This document shows, in pieces, positions 32,392 to 40,166 of a stretch of 40,166 bases of DNA. Made by a program: the position numbers and the translations under genes. Under the pieces are notes generated by a model. It was not told the DNA's origin. It worked only from the letters and a program-made list of their open reading frames with translations, and did not search any database. Each line of letters begins with the position of its first letter. Positions within the stretch are counted from its first letter, which is position 1. Origin of the DNA: JBEVJC01 sp040510375 (GTDB lineage: Bacteria > Bacteroidota > Bacteroidia > Chitinophagales > Chitinophagaceae); contig JBEVJC010000023.1 in the NCBI GenBank assembly GCA_040510375.1, positions 1 through 40,166 of the forward strand. The letters run 5' to 3'.

Positions 32392-34305
32392 ATGAAAATC
32401 AACATAAAAATATTCCTGGCAGGTTCCTTTATTTTCCTGCTTACCGGATGTAAAAAATACCTGGATGTTACGCCCGACAACGTGGCCACACTGAATAGCT
32501 CGTTCAGTAATGCCAATGAAGCCCAGGCTTATCTTTTCGGCTGTTATTCCAATCTTCAGTCATTCGCAGATATCAGGAGGAATGCGGGTTTCACAGCTTC
32601 GGGAGAAGTGATTTTTCCGATAAATATGCAGGATCAGACCACTCTTGGTGGTGCAGGTGGCGACGATGGTTTTGACCTCATGCGTGGATTGCAGAATAGC
32701 CTGAACCCGATCCATAATTTCTGGGATGGATATAATATGGGAGTGAGATTGTATGAATCCATCCGGATGTGTAATACTTTTCTGGATAATATCCATATAC
32801 CCCTGGATGTACAACCATTCGACCGGAAACGATGGACGGCCGAGGCTAAATTCCTCAAAGCCTATTATCATTACTGGCTACTTAGAATGTATGGTCCGAT
32901 CCCAATTGCTGATGTGGCAATTCCAATCGATGCCAGCTCGGATGAAGTAAGGCAGGAACAGCAAACCCTTGATTCCTGTTTCAACTATGTTATCAAAACA
33001 CTGGATGAAGCAATAACAGGTCTGCCACCAGCTATCCAGAATGCAGCAGCAGAAGCCGGAAGGATTACTTCTACAATCGCCCTTGCAGTAAAAGCCGAAG
33101 TATTGGTAACCCAGGCCAGTCCGTTGTTTAACGGCAACCCGGACTATGTTTCTTTTAAAAAGAAAAACGGGGAAAATCTTTTTCCGGTTACGGAAGACCC
33201 GGCTAAATGGCAACGTGCGGCAGAAGCATGCAGGATTGCTATTGAAGCAGCGGAAGCTGTGGGTGCAAAACCGTATGAACTGAATGTACAGGGTAATATT
33301 GTACACATGTCGGATGAAACAAAACAAATGCTGACCCTGCAGGGTGCGTTTGTTGACGGCTGGAATCCCGAACAGGTATGGACATTAAATCCACGTTTCG
33401 GATGGAGTTATATGGCCATCCCAAGAGTGACATCGGAGGCTGCCGCAAACGTGTTTGCTGTTTATTCCAATTTTTCAGTTCCGGTTGGGGAGTCGGAAAT
33501 TTTTTATAGCAAAAACGGGGTGCCAATCCAGGAAGATAAAACATATGATTTTGCCGGACGATATCAGTTACAGGTTGGTGATGAAACACATCAGTACTAT
33601 ATCAAAAGGGATTATACAACCGTGAAAGGTAATTTCGACCGGGAGCCAAGATATTATTCAAGTGTGTCATTTGATGGTGCGGTATGGTTTGGTTCCGGCA
33701 ATACAGATGATCGCAGTCCCAATTATGTAAACGCCGTGAATGGTTATGCATCACCGCCCGACCGCCTCCGGTACAATGCAACAGGTTACTGGCCCAAAAA
33801 ACTGGTGCATTTCCAATCGGTCCCCGGCCAGAATACTGTATGGCAGACTTATCCGTGGACATTCATCCGCCTTTCCGGTCTCTGGCTTCTCTATGCCGAA
33901 TGCCTGAATGAAGTATCAGGTCCAACAGGTGAAGCTTATTCATGGATTGATAAGGTTCGTGAAAAGGCGGGGCTTGCTGGTGTGGTACAGTCCTGGTCGC
34001 AATATTCAAAGAACCCTTCAAAGGCTACTACCAAAGAAGGTCTTCGCCAGATCATACACAGGGAGAGAAGGATCGAGCTGGCATTTGAAGGCCAGGCCGG
34101 CTGGGATCTTCGCCGCTGGAAAGAATTACAATCCGTTCTGGCAACACCGTTCCAGGGCTGGAGTGTGTTCAACCGCACTGTTGCGGGTTACTACCAGTTG
34201 AGTACTGTATACCAGCCTGCGTTCAGCCTGAGGGATTACCTTTTTCCCATCCAGGAATACGACCTGATCGCAAATCCAAAACTCATCCAGACTCCGTACT
34301 GGTAA
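32392..34305 (+). CDS. susD: SusD/RagB-type glycan-binding lipoprotein
   Basis: A 637-residue surface lipoprotein with lipobox LTGC, acylated C20 followed by KKYLDVTPDN. The N-terminal half carries the tetratricopeptide-like helices of the SusD family (RWTAEAKFLKAYYHYWLLRMYGPIPI is the signature stretch). The C-terminal half has the family ending ERRIELAFEGQAGWDLRRWKEL and LFPIQEYDLIANPKLIQTPYW. It forms the lid of the SusC channel and binds glycan through aromatic residues. At 637 residues it is longer than the classical 550. It is co-transcribed with susC and with the two lipoprotein genes downstream. Confidence 0.93.
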   Translation: MKINIKIFLAGSFIFLLTGCKKYLDVTPDNVATLNSSFSNANEAQAYLFGCYSNLQSFADIRRNAGFTASGEVIFPINMQDQTTLGGAGGDDGFDLMRGLQNSLNPIHNFWDGYNMGVRLYESIRMCNTFLDNIHIPLDVQPFDRKRWTAEAKFLKAYYHYWLLRMYGPIPIADVAIPIDASSDEVRQEQQTLDSCFNYVIKTLDEAITGLPPAIQNAAAEAGRITSTIALAVKAEVLVTQASPLFNGNPDYVSFKKKNGENLFPVTEDPAKWQRAAEACRIAIEAAEAVGAKPYELNVQGNIVHMSDETKQMLTLQGAFVDGWNPEQVWTLNPRFGWSYMAIPRVTSEAAANVFAVYSNFSVPVGESEIFYSKNGVPIQEDKTYDFAGRYQLQVGDETHQYYIKRDYTTVKGNFDREPRYYSSVSFDGAVWFGSGNTDDRSPNYVNAVNGYASPPDRLRYNATGYWPKKLVHFQSVPGQNTVWQTYPWTFIRLSGLWLLYAECLNEVSGPTGEAYSWIDKVREKAGLAGVVQSWSQYSKNPSKATTKEGLRQIIHRERRIELAFEGQAGWDLRRWKELQSVLATPFQGWSVFNRTVAGYYQLSTVYQPAFSLRDYLFPIQEYDLIANPKLIQTPYW

Positions 34306-34343
34306 AAAAAATATTCATCTTACGAATTGCTTAATATACGAGT

Positions 34344-35600
34344 ATGACAAACAAATCAAAATCATTCTTACCACTCCTTATCTTACTGGCACTGGTATCC
34401 GCGATATCCTGCAGTAAAGTTTCCCAATACAAGGATGTGATATCTGATGACAAAACAAAACCTGGCCCGGTAACCAATATCCAGGTGATCAACAAAGCCG
34501 GTGGAGCCATCATTACCTATGATCTTCCCCTTGCAGAAAATATCCTGTATGTGCAGGCCAACTATAAGATCAACGACCAGGTAAGCCGGCAAACGAAGTC
34601 TTCTTATTATTCCGATACCATCATCGTTGGCGGTTTCGCAAAAAGCCAGGATTACAGTGTAGTGTTGTATACGGTCAGCCGGGCAAATGTATTTTCCGAC
34701 TCGGTGGTGGTGACTGTTCATCCGGATACACCACCTTACCTTGATGTTTTTACCAGGGTTGAAGCAAGACCCGATTTCGGGGGCATCAAAATCAATGTGA
34801 TCAATGCATTGAAATCAAATATCGGTGTGGTAACCATTTCAGAGGATAAGGTCACCGGGAAACAGGAGATCATCAACCAGCATTATTCCAACAAGGATAC
34901 TATCTCCTATAGTCTTCGGGGTATGGATACCATTCCAAAAACATTTGGTATCTATATTACTGATGAGTTTAAAAATATTTCGGATACATTGTTTACAACC
35001 ATTACACCCATTTATGAAAAACAAATGGATAAGTCGAAGTTCAGCGCTTTCGATCTGCCAACGGATGTAGAATCGGGATTTGGCTGGGAACTTCCTTACA
35101 TGTGGGACGATAACAAGGGATCACCGGGTTATCATACCGAACAACCCATCTTACCACTTGTATGGCCGGCCGTGATCACTTTTGATATGGGACAGTCCGC
35201 AAAACTCAGCCGATATACTATCTGGGACAGGGGTATCGATGGAAGTGGCAATTGGTTATGGCAGGCCGGTGCACCACAGACATGGACCCTGTGGGGAACA
35301 GCGCAGACACCGGTTGATGAAACATTACCAAGTGGTGCGGCTTCTACCAGGGTAGGGGAGGTTACAGCAAATGGGTGGATCAATCTGGGTACCTTCCAGC
35401 TTCCTGCGAAACCATCGGGTTTCCCAAATCCCCAATATACAAATGCAGATCTTGATTTCTGGAATGCCGGTTTCAGTTTTGATTTTTCACTGGACCTGCC
35501 CAAAGTGAGGTATATCCGTTTCCAGTGCCTGGAAAATGCATCCCTTACCAACAACTTTTTTAATATAGCTGAACTGACTTTTTGGGGAGATCCCCGATAA
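34344..35600 (+). CDS. SusE-position surface lipoprotein (DUF4959/DUF5126/DUF5000)
   Basis: A 418-residue lipoprotein with lipobox AISC and acylated C23. The likely order of domains is an Ig/fibronectin-like DUF4959 (about 35-130, PGPVTNIQVINKAGGAIITYDLP), a DUF5126-type domain (about 131-230), and a C-terminal DUF5000/discoidin-like domain (about 240-418). The last part has SRYTIWDRG, then QTWTLWG, and closes with VRYIRFQCLENAS and NIAELTFWG, the usual F5/8-type-C-like ending. Such proteins lie on the cell surface next to SusD and bind glycan. It is 38 bases after susD and eight bases before the next lipoprotein gene. Confidence 0.85.
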   Translation: MTNKSKSFLPLLILLALVSAISCSKVSQYKDVISDDKTKPGPVTNIQVINKAGGAIITYDLPLAENILYVQANYKINDQVSRQTKSSYYSDTIIVGGFAKSQDYSVVLYTVSRANVFSDSVVVTVHPDTPPYLDVFTRVEARPDFGGIKINVINALKSNIGVVTISEDKVTGKQEIINQHYSNKDTISYSLRGMDTIPKTFGIYITDEFKNISDTLFTTITPIYEKQMDKSKFSAFDLPTDVESGFGWELPYMWDDNKGSPGYHTEQPILPLVWPAVITFDMGQSAKLSRYTIWDRGIDGSGNWLWQAGAPQTWTLWGTAQTPVDETLPSGAASTRVGEVTANGWINLGTFQLPAKPSGFPNPQYTNADLDFWNAGFSFDFSLDLPKVRYIRFQCLENASLTNNFFNIAELTFWGDPR

Positions 35601-35608
35601 ACTATAAA

Positions 35609-36844
35609 ATGATTGTTATGCCAAAAAATAATTCATTGGTACTTTGGATAATTGGTCTTGTATGTCTGTTTGGTTGTACCCAAAAACCAGATGATTTCAG
35701 GGACTTCCTCAATGATGAAGAGATTTTATATCCGGGTGCCATCCTCAACAGTTTTGTCAGGCCCGGCAATGAGCGGCTCGGAATCGGATGGTCGCCCAGT
35801 CCGGATCCTTCCATTACCCATTACCGGGTTTACTGGAACAACCGCCGTGATTCAATAGATGTTCCTGCCAGTTCACATAGCCCTGCGGATACGATCTTTA
35901 CCATTATCAATAATCTGCAGGAATACAACTATTCGTTTTTTGTATACTCATTGGATGCAAAGGGAAATCAATCCGTTCCCATAGAGATCAGTAATGCCAG
36001 GGTTTATGGAAATGCCTACCGGCAAAGCCTGATGAACCGGGCTATCAACCTGTCTGATCCCTACGACCTGCTGAACGATGAAGGAAACGAGATCACCCTG
36101 AAGTTCCTGCAGGCAGATACTGCCAATACAGTTACATTTATCAGGTATATCAATACTGCAGATGTACCAACAGAGATAACATTGAGCCCAACACAGAATT
36201 CCATCACACTTAATGATTTTAAATATGGGACCAAGGTAGCTTACCAGTCGGTTTACAAACCCTCAAATATTGCACTTGATTCGTTTGTGGTTAATCTGGT
36301 GGATACATTTCCGGTTATTGAATTCGGACTAACCGAATGTAATAAAGCTCTCTTCAATATCGTGAACCTTCCAAACGATGTGCAACAGCTGGAAGCTGCA
36401 ACGCCGCTTTCAAAATTATGGGATGGTTCCGTAGGCCCGCAAGGGTATCCAAATATTTTCCATACCAATGGCAATACTCCGTTACCACATCATTTTACCT
36501 TTGACATGGGAAAATTGTATGATAGTCTCCGTACGATGGAGGTAACCGGCAGGGACTGTTGTCATAATCCCCTTGAGTTTGAAGTATGGGGGATTGCTGA
36601 CCTGACAAATGCTTCTACCACGGTACCTGGCAACGATCCGGGATGGAAGGATGATGCCATAGCTAAAGGATGGGTGCTGTTGCAGGATGTGGTACGTACG
36701 GGTGATGGTATTGGACCCTATACCATAAACTTTCCCACCAATACACCGCAACTCAGATACCTGCGGTTGAGGATAAAAAAAGTAGCAAGTAACGAAAGCA
36801 GTACCAGCAACCTTAGTGAACTTACCATCGGGTATAAAAAATAA
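35609..36844 (+). CDS. SusF-position surface lipoprotein (DUF4998/DUF5000)
   Basis: A 411-residue lipoprotein with lipobox LFGC and acylated C23. Residues of about 40-200 match DUF4998 (YPGAILNSFVRPGNERLGIGWSPSPDPSITHYRVYWNNRRDS is the typical opening). The C-terminal part (about 250-411) is DUF5000/discoidin-like, with LSKLWDGSVG, FEVWGIADLT and the ending LRYLRLRIKK and NLSELTIGYKK. The frame is open from a TTG at 35582, inside the previous gene, but the ATG at 35609 (or 35618) starts the signal peptide. It shares its C-terminal domain type with the preceding gene but has a different N-terminal half. A strong terminator follows. Confidence 0.83.
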   Translation: MIVMPKNNSLVLWIIGLVCLFGCTQKPDDFRDFLNDEEILYPGAILNSFVRPGNERLGIGWSPSPDPSITHYRVYWNNRRDSIDVPASSHSPADTIFTIINNLQEYNYSFFVYSLDAKGNQSVPIEISNARVYGNAYRQSLMNRAINLSDPYDLLNDEGNEITLKFLQADTANTVTFIRYINTADVPTEITLSPTQNSITLNDFKYGTKVAYQSVYKPSNIALDSFVVNLVDTFPVIEFGLTECNKALFNIVNLPNDVQQLEAATPLSKLWDGSVGPQGYPNIFHTNGNTPLPHHFTFDMGKLYDSLRTMEVTGRDCCHNPLEFEVWGIADLTNASTTVPGNDPGWKDDAIAKGWVLLQDVVRTGDGIGPYTINFPTNTPQLRYLRLRIKKVASNESSTSNLSELTIGYKK

Positions 36845-36850
36845 TTGTAA

Positions 36851-36890
36851 AAAATAAAACGGTAACTGCCAACGTTTGCTGTTTTATTTT
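36851..36890. terminator. strong terminator after the SusCDEF-like operon
   Basis: AAAATAAAAC (36851-36860) pairs perfectly with GTTTTATTTT (36881-36890), and the stem continues inward through about five more pairs, including G-T wobbles. The loop is CCAA. The A-rich and T-rich arms make it usable in both directions. It separates the binding-protein operon from the fucosidase gene. Confidence 0.85.
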
Positions 36891-36985
36891 AGTCTTATGT
36901 TTCTGACGATAAGGTCGGCCATCACGGTAACGGATTAATCAATGGCCGCTCCTTTCCAGGTTGGTGAAAAAAAAATTTGTCTTCT

Positions 36986-39304
36986 ATGAAATTGTGGTTC
37001 GTTTGTTTATTATCGTTTACATCGTCTGTTCTTATTGCTCAAAAACATCCTCTTCAAATCTGGTTCGACAAACCTGCAGCACAATGGGAAGAAACCCTGC
37101 CGCTGGGTAATGGTCGTCTTGGAATAACACCTGATGGTGGAGTGGAAAATGAAAAAATTGTCCTGAATGATATAACACTCTGGTCGGGAAGTCCCCAGGA
37201 TGCAAACAACTATAACGCCTACAAACAACTTCCCGCAATCAGGAAACTGATTGCTGAAGGGAAGAATGAGGAGGCCCAGAAGCTGGTCGACAAAGACTTT
37301 GTGTGTTTAGGTCCCGGTTCAGGCGGAGCACAATGGGGTTGTTTCCAGATGCTGGCCGATCTGGCGATCGGTTACAACTATCCCGGTAAAAAAACGGAGT
37401 ATAAAAATTATTCAAGGCGTCTTTCGCTCGACAGTGCACTTGCCACCACGTACTTTGAACTTGACGGTGTGAAATACACGCGTGAATATTTTTCCAGTTT
37501 TGGTGACGATGTGAACGTGATAAAGATAACTGCCAGCCAGAAGGGTAAGATCAATTTTTCCATCGGTATCTCCCGGCCGGAAAAAGGAACAGCCAGTATC
37601 GTTGGCCAGGCCTTGCAATTGAGTGGCCAGCTGGATAATGGCACCGATGGGAAAGGGATGTTGTATCTCACCGAAGTAAAACTGGTGAATACCGGCGGCA
37701 GGCAGATTATTAAAGATAACAGACTGGAACTAGTTGATGCAGATGAAGCACTGATCTATATTTCAACTGCAACCGATTTCCGTAACCCGGATTTCAGGTC
37801 ACTGGTAGCGAAAAATATGTCGGCTGCATTATCGAAAAAGTATGCAGCGCAACGTCAGTTACATATCAGGACGTATAAAAAAATGTTCGACCGCGTATCG
37901 GTGGATCTGGGCTCCGGTCCCGCAGAATCACTGACCACGGATCAACGGCTGGCTGCACATTACCAGCATCCGGAAAATGATAAGTCGTTGCCGGTCCTGT
38001 TTTTACAGTTCGGAAGGTATTTAAGTATCAGCAGTACGAGGGTGGGACTCCTTCCACCAAACCTCCAGGGCCTTTGGGCCAACCAGATACGTACTCCGTG
38101 GAACGGCGATTATCACCTTGATATTAATGTCCAGATGAATCATTGGCCGGTTGAAATGAGCAATCTTTCCGAACTGAACCTCCCGTTGACCGAGCTGGTG
38201 AGAAGCCTGGTGAAGCCGGGTCAGAAAACAGCAAAGGCCTACTACGACGCAGATGGATGGGTGGCACATGTAATTACCAATGTGTGGGGTTTCACCGAAC
38301 CTGGCGAAAGCGCGTCATGGGGCGTATCAAAAGCAGGATCGGGATGGCTATGTAATAATCTCTGGGAACATTATGTGTACAGCGACGATCTCCAGTATCT
38401 CAAAAGTATTTATCCCATCCTGAAAGGTTCAGCTCTTTTTTATAAAAGTATTCTTGTAAAAGATGATTCAACCGGCTGGCTGGTTACTTCTCCTTCCTCT
38501 TCACCGGAGAATTCATTTAAGTTACCCAATGGAACCCATGCGGCCATTTGTGAAGGTGCCACGTTTGATAACCAGATCATCCGTGAGCTGTTTGGCAACC
38601 TGATCACGGCCACTTCCAAACTCAATATTGACCGGTCTTTCGCTGATTCACTCCGGGCACTATTACCCCAACTGCCACCGCCCGGAATTATTTCCCGTGA
38701 TGGAAGGATCCAGGAATGGCTGGAAGATTACCAGGAAACAGATCCACAACACCGCCATATTTCACATCTCTATGGATTATATCCGGCCAACCTGATTACT
38801 CCTGATGGAACTCCTGAACTTGCCGCAGCCGCAAAAAAATCACTGGAGGTAAGAGGGGATGACGGACCAAGCTGGGCCATTGCCCATAAACAACTTTTCT
38901 GGGCGCGTTTACTGGATGGCAACAGGGCATTTAAATTACTAAGGGAAATTCTCAAGCCAACCTTACGGAATGATATTAATTACGGCGCAGGAGGTGGTGT
39001 ATATCCCAACCTGCTTTCAGCCGGACCGCCCTTCCAGATTGACGGAAATTTCGGAGCGGAAGCAGGTATTATGGAAATGATGCTTCAATGTCATGCAGGG
39101 TATATAGAATTCCTTCCCGCCATTCCGGATCTGTGGAAAAAAGAAGGCAGCTTAAAAGGGTTGAAGGCAAGAGGAAATGTAACGGTCGACTTTGAATGGA
39201 AAAACGGAATTGTAACAAAGTATAAAATCACTTCTCCTGTTACCAGGAAAGTGAAGATTAAAATAAACGGCCAGGTAAAAACTGTACCTGTCAATAAAAT
39301 CTGA
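36986..39304 (+). CDS. GH95 alpha-L-fucosidase (or alpha-L-galactosidase)
   Basis: A 772-residue exported inverting glycosidase of family GH95. A signal peptide (cleavage near LIA-Q, residue 18) leads directly into the family start LQIWFDKPAAQWEETLPLGNGRLGI. An N-terminal beta-sandwich is followed by an (alpha/alpha)6 barrel. The general acid is most likely E508 in PSSSPENSF. The water-activating segment is HLDINVQMNHWPVE, with N381; the position I would align to N421 of the Bifidobacterium enzyme AfcA is D379. The conserved DPQHRHISHLYGLYP is present. GH95 mainly releases alpha-1,2-linked L-fucose and in some members L-galactose. The TTG at 36977 is rejected as start. Fuconate dehydratase follows after nine bases, linking release of fucose with its catabolism. 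Confidence 0.92.
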   Translation: MKLWFVCLLSFTSSVLIAQKHPLQIWFDKPAAQWEETLPLGNGRLGITPDGGVENEKIVLNDITLWSGSPQDANNYNAYKQLPAIRKLIAEGKNEEAQKLVDKDFVCLGPGSGGAQWGCFQMLADLAIGYNYPGKKTEYKNYSRRLSLDSALATTYFELDGVKYTREYFSSFGDDVNVIKITASQKGKINFSIGISRPEKGTASIVGQALQLSGQLDNGTDGKGMLYLTEVKLVNTGGRQIIKDNRLELVDADEALIYISTATDFRNPDFRSLVAKNMSAALSKKYAAQRQLHIRTYKKMFDRVSVDLGSGPAESLTTDQRLAAHYQHPENDKSLPVLFLQFGRYLSISSTRVGLLPPNLQGLWANQIRTPWNGDYHLDINVQMNHWPVEMSNLSELNLPLTELVRSLVKPGQKTAKAYYDADGWVAHVITNVWGFTEPGESASWGVSKAGSGWLCNNLWEHYVYSDDLQYLKSIYPILKGSALFYKSILVKDDSTGWLVTSPSSSPENSFKLPNGTHAAICEGATFDNQIIRELFGNLITATSKLNIDRSFADSLRALLPQLPPPGIISRDGRIQEWLEDYQETDPQHRHISHLYGLYPANLITPDGTPELAAAAKKSLEVRGDDGPSWAIAHKQLFWARLLDGNRAFKLLREILKPTLRNDINYGAGGGVYPNLLSAGPPFQIDGNFGAEAGIMEMMLQCHAGYIEFLPAIPDLWKKEGSLKGLKARGNVTVDFEWKNGIVTKYKITSPVTRKVKIKINGQVKTVPVNKI

Positions 39305-39313
39305 TATCGGGCA

Positions 39314-40166
39314 ATGATCAAATCAACGAATGTCCAGGACCGGCGATATCCACTGGGTAACGGTCAAGGCAGCGACGCTATTCACCGTGATCCCGTTTAT
39401 TCGTACGCAGTAACTGAATTGCTGGATGATAGCGGTGTTAAAGGAGTGGGACTGGCATTCACCCTTGGTGAAGGCAATGACCTGGTTTGTAAAGCAGCTT
39501 CTTTTTACGCAGCACAATTAAAAGGAAAAGATATTGAGGAGATCATGTCGGATTTTGGTAAACTTTTTTACCAGCTCTCCAATGAACAACAGTTCCGGTG
39601 GCTTGGTCCGCATAAGGGAGTAGTACACCTGGGACTGGCTTCCGTTACCAATGCATGTTTTGATCTCTGGGCAAAAAAAAGAGGGCTTCCACTCTGGGCG
39701 CTCCTTAACAGTCTCGACGCTGAAACACTGGTAAACCTGCTGGATCTTTCCTACCTGGAAGATGAGCTGACGGCCACGGAAGCGATCGCATTGCTGAAAC
39801 AACAAGAATCAGGTAAAGAAAAACGCAGCGCCATCCTTAAAAAAGGATACCCCGGATATGATACCTCCATTGGCTGGTTTAACTACAGTGATGAACAGGT
39901 AAAAGATAATGTGGCAAGGGCCGTTGCAAATGGATTTACCGCCATGAAATTAAAAGTGGGCTCTGCCGATGCCAACCGTGATATCAAGCGGGCCAATATT
40001 GTAAGGGAAGCCGCTGGTGACGCGGCTACCGTGATGCTGGATGCCAACCAGCAATGGACCCTGCCCCAGGCAATCAGCATTTGCCAGGAATTGAAAAAGA
40101 TGAACCCGTTCTGGATCGAAGAACCAACACATCCCGATGATGTACTGGCGCATAAAGTACTTGCTG
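39314..40166 (+). CDS. L-fuconate dehydratase, N-terminal part (cut by window edge)
   Basis: The first 284 residues of an enolase-superfamily acid-sugar dehydratase, which turns L-fuconate into 2-keto-3-deoxy-L-fuconate with magnesium. The opening NVQDRRYPLGNGQGSDAIHRDPVYSYAV is typical of the L-fuconate dehydratase group, as is the block GYPGYDTSIGWFNYSDEQV. The catalytic K212-x-K214 (MKLKVG) and metal ligands D243 (DANQ) and E269 (EEPT) are present; the third metal ligand and the catalytic histidine would lie beyond the edge. Full members have about 430-440 residues. It is nine bases downstream of the GH95 gene, so both share an operon. Confidence 0.9.
   Translation, partial: MIKSTNVQDRRYPLGNGQGSDAIHRDPVYSYAVTELLDDSGVKGVGLAFTLGEGNDLVCKAASFYAAQLKGKDIEEIMSDFGKLFYQLSNEQQFRWLGPHKGVVHLGLASVTNACFDLWAKKRGLPLWALLNSLDAETLVNLLDLSYLEDELTATEAIALLKQQESGKEKRSAILKKGYPGYDTSIGWFNYSDEQVKDNVARAVANGFTAMKLKVGSADANRDIKRANIVREAAGDAATVMLDANQQWTLPQAISICQELKKMNPFWIEEPTHPDDVLAHKVLA

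Noticed and set aside
1..40166. CRISPR arrays, insertion sequences, prophage genes, tRNA genes
   Set aside because: No regularly spaced repeats, transposase or integrase motifs, or tRNA cloverleaf patterns were seen apart from the tRNA-like part of ssrA.

Overview
The window looks like chromosomal DNA of a member of the Bacteroidota, probably close to Chitinophagaceae. The evidence is a SusC/SusD pair with accessory surface lipoproteins, promoters of the TTG-N20-TAnnTTTG type, Bacteroidota-style LytTR, Crp/Fnr and GntR regulators, and a tmRNA whose tag ends YAMAA. I see no insertion sequence, phage gene, CRISPR array, tRNA or rRNA. The only RNA gene is ssrA at the left edge.

Region 1 (about 1-2 kb): ssrA with a strong terminator, then a convergent membrane protein of the apolipoprotein N-acyltransferase/nitrilase type. 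Region 2 (about 2.2-20.8 kb): a mosaic of small enzymes and regulators. It holds an Ig-like lipoprotein, two short-chain dehydrogenases, a Gal80-like Gfo/Idh/MocA oxidoreductase, a quinone-oxidoreductase-type MDR, a DUF302 protein, an exported epoxide hydrolase paired with an Ohr-type peroxidase, and a Crp/Fnr regulator. Next comes a five-gene operon (YceI, 4-OT tautomerase, NTF2-like, nitronate monooxygenase, LytTR), then a Tat-exported alpha/beta hydrolase, a sigma-54 response regulator without a partner kinase, an isochorismatase-type hydrolase, an SRPBCC-like protein and an AraC regulator. A four-gene minus-strand cluster (DUF2490 outer-membrane protein, GlcG/HbpS-like protein, SDR, SnoaL-like) ends this region. 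The gene content suggests handling of electrophiles, peroxides and redox stress, but no single pathway can be read from it.

Region 3 (about 21-22 kb): an aldo/keto reductase and a 660-base gene-free stretch. Region 4 (22.7 kb to the right edge): a polysaccharide utilisation locus for fucose-containing (or L-galactose-containing) glycans. It has a GntR/LacI-type hybrid regulator, a sodium/solute symporter, a clan GH-D (melibiase-like) glycosidase, a FucP-type permease, SusC, SusD, two DUF5000-type surface lipoproteins, a GH95 alpha-L-fucosidase and the start of an L-fuconate dehydratase. Import by FucP plus fuconate dehydratase points to the non-phosphorylating, oxidative fucose pathway. The remaining pathway genes would lie beyond the right edge.

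The most specific regulatory observations are two TGTGA-N6-TCAC sites between a Crp-like gene, whose recognition helix keeps the R-E-R DNA contacts of CRP, and the YceI operon; and a TAGTA x4 tandem repeat filling the predicted promoter spacer upstream of susC. All functional calls rest on reading motifs by eye; no database search was run.
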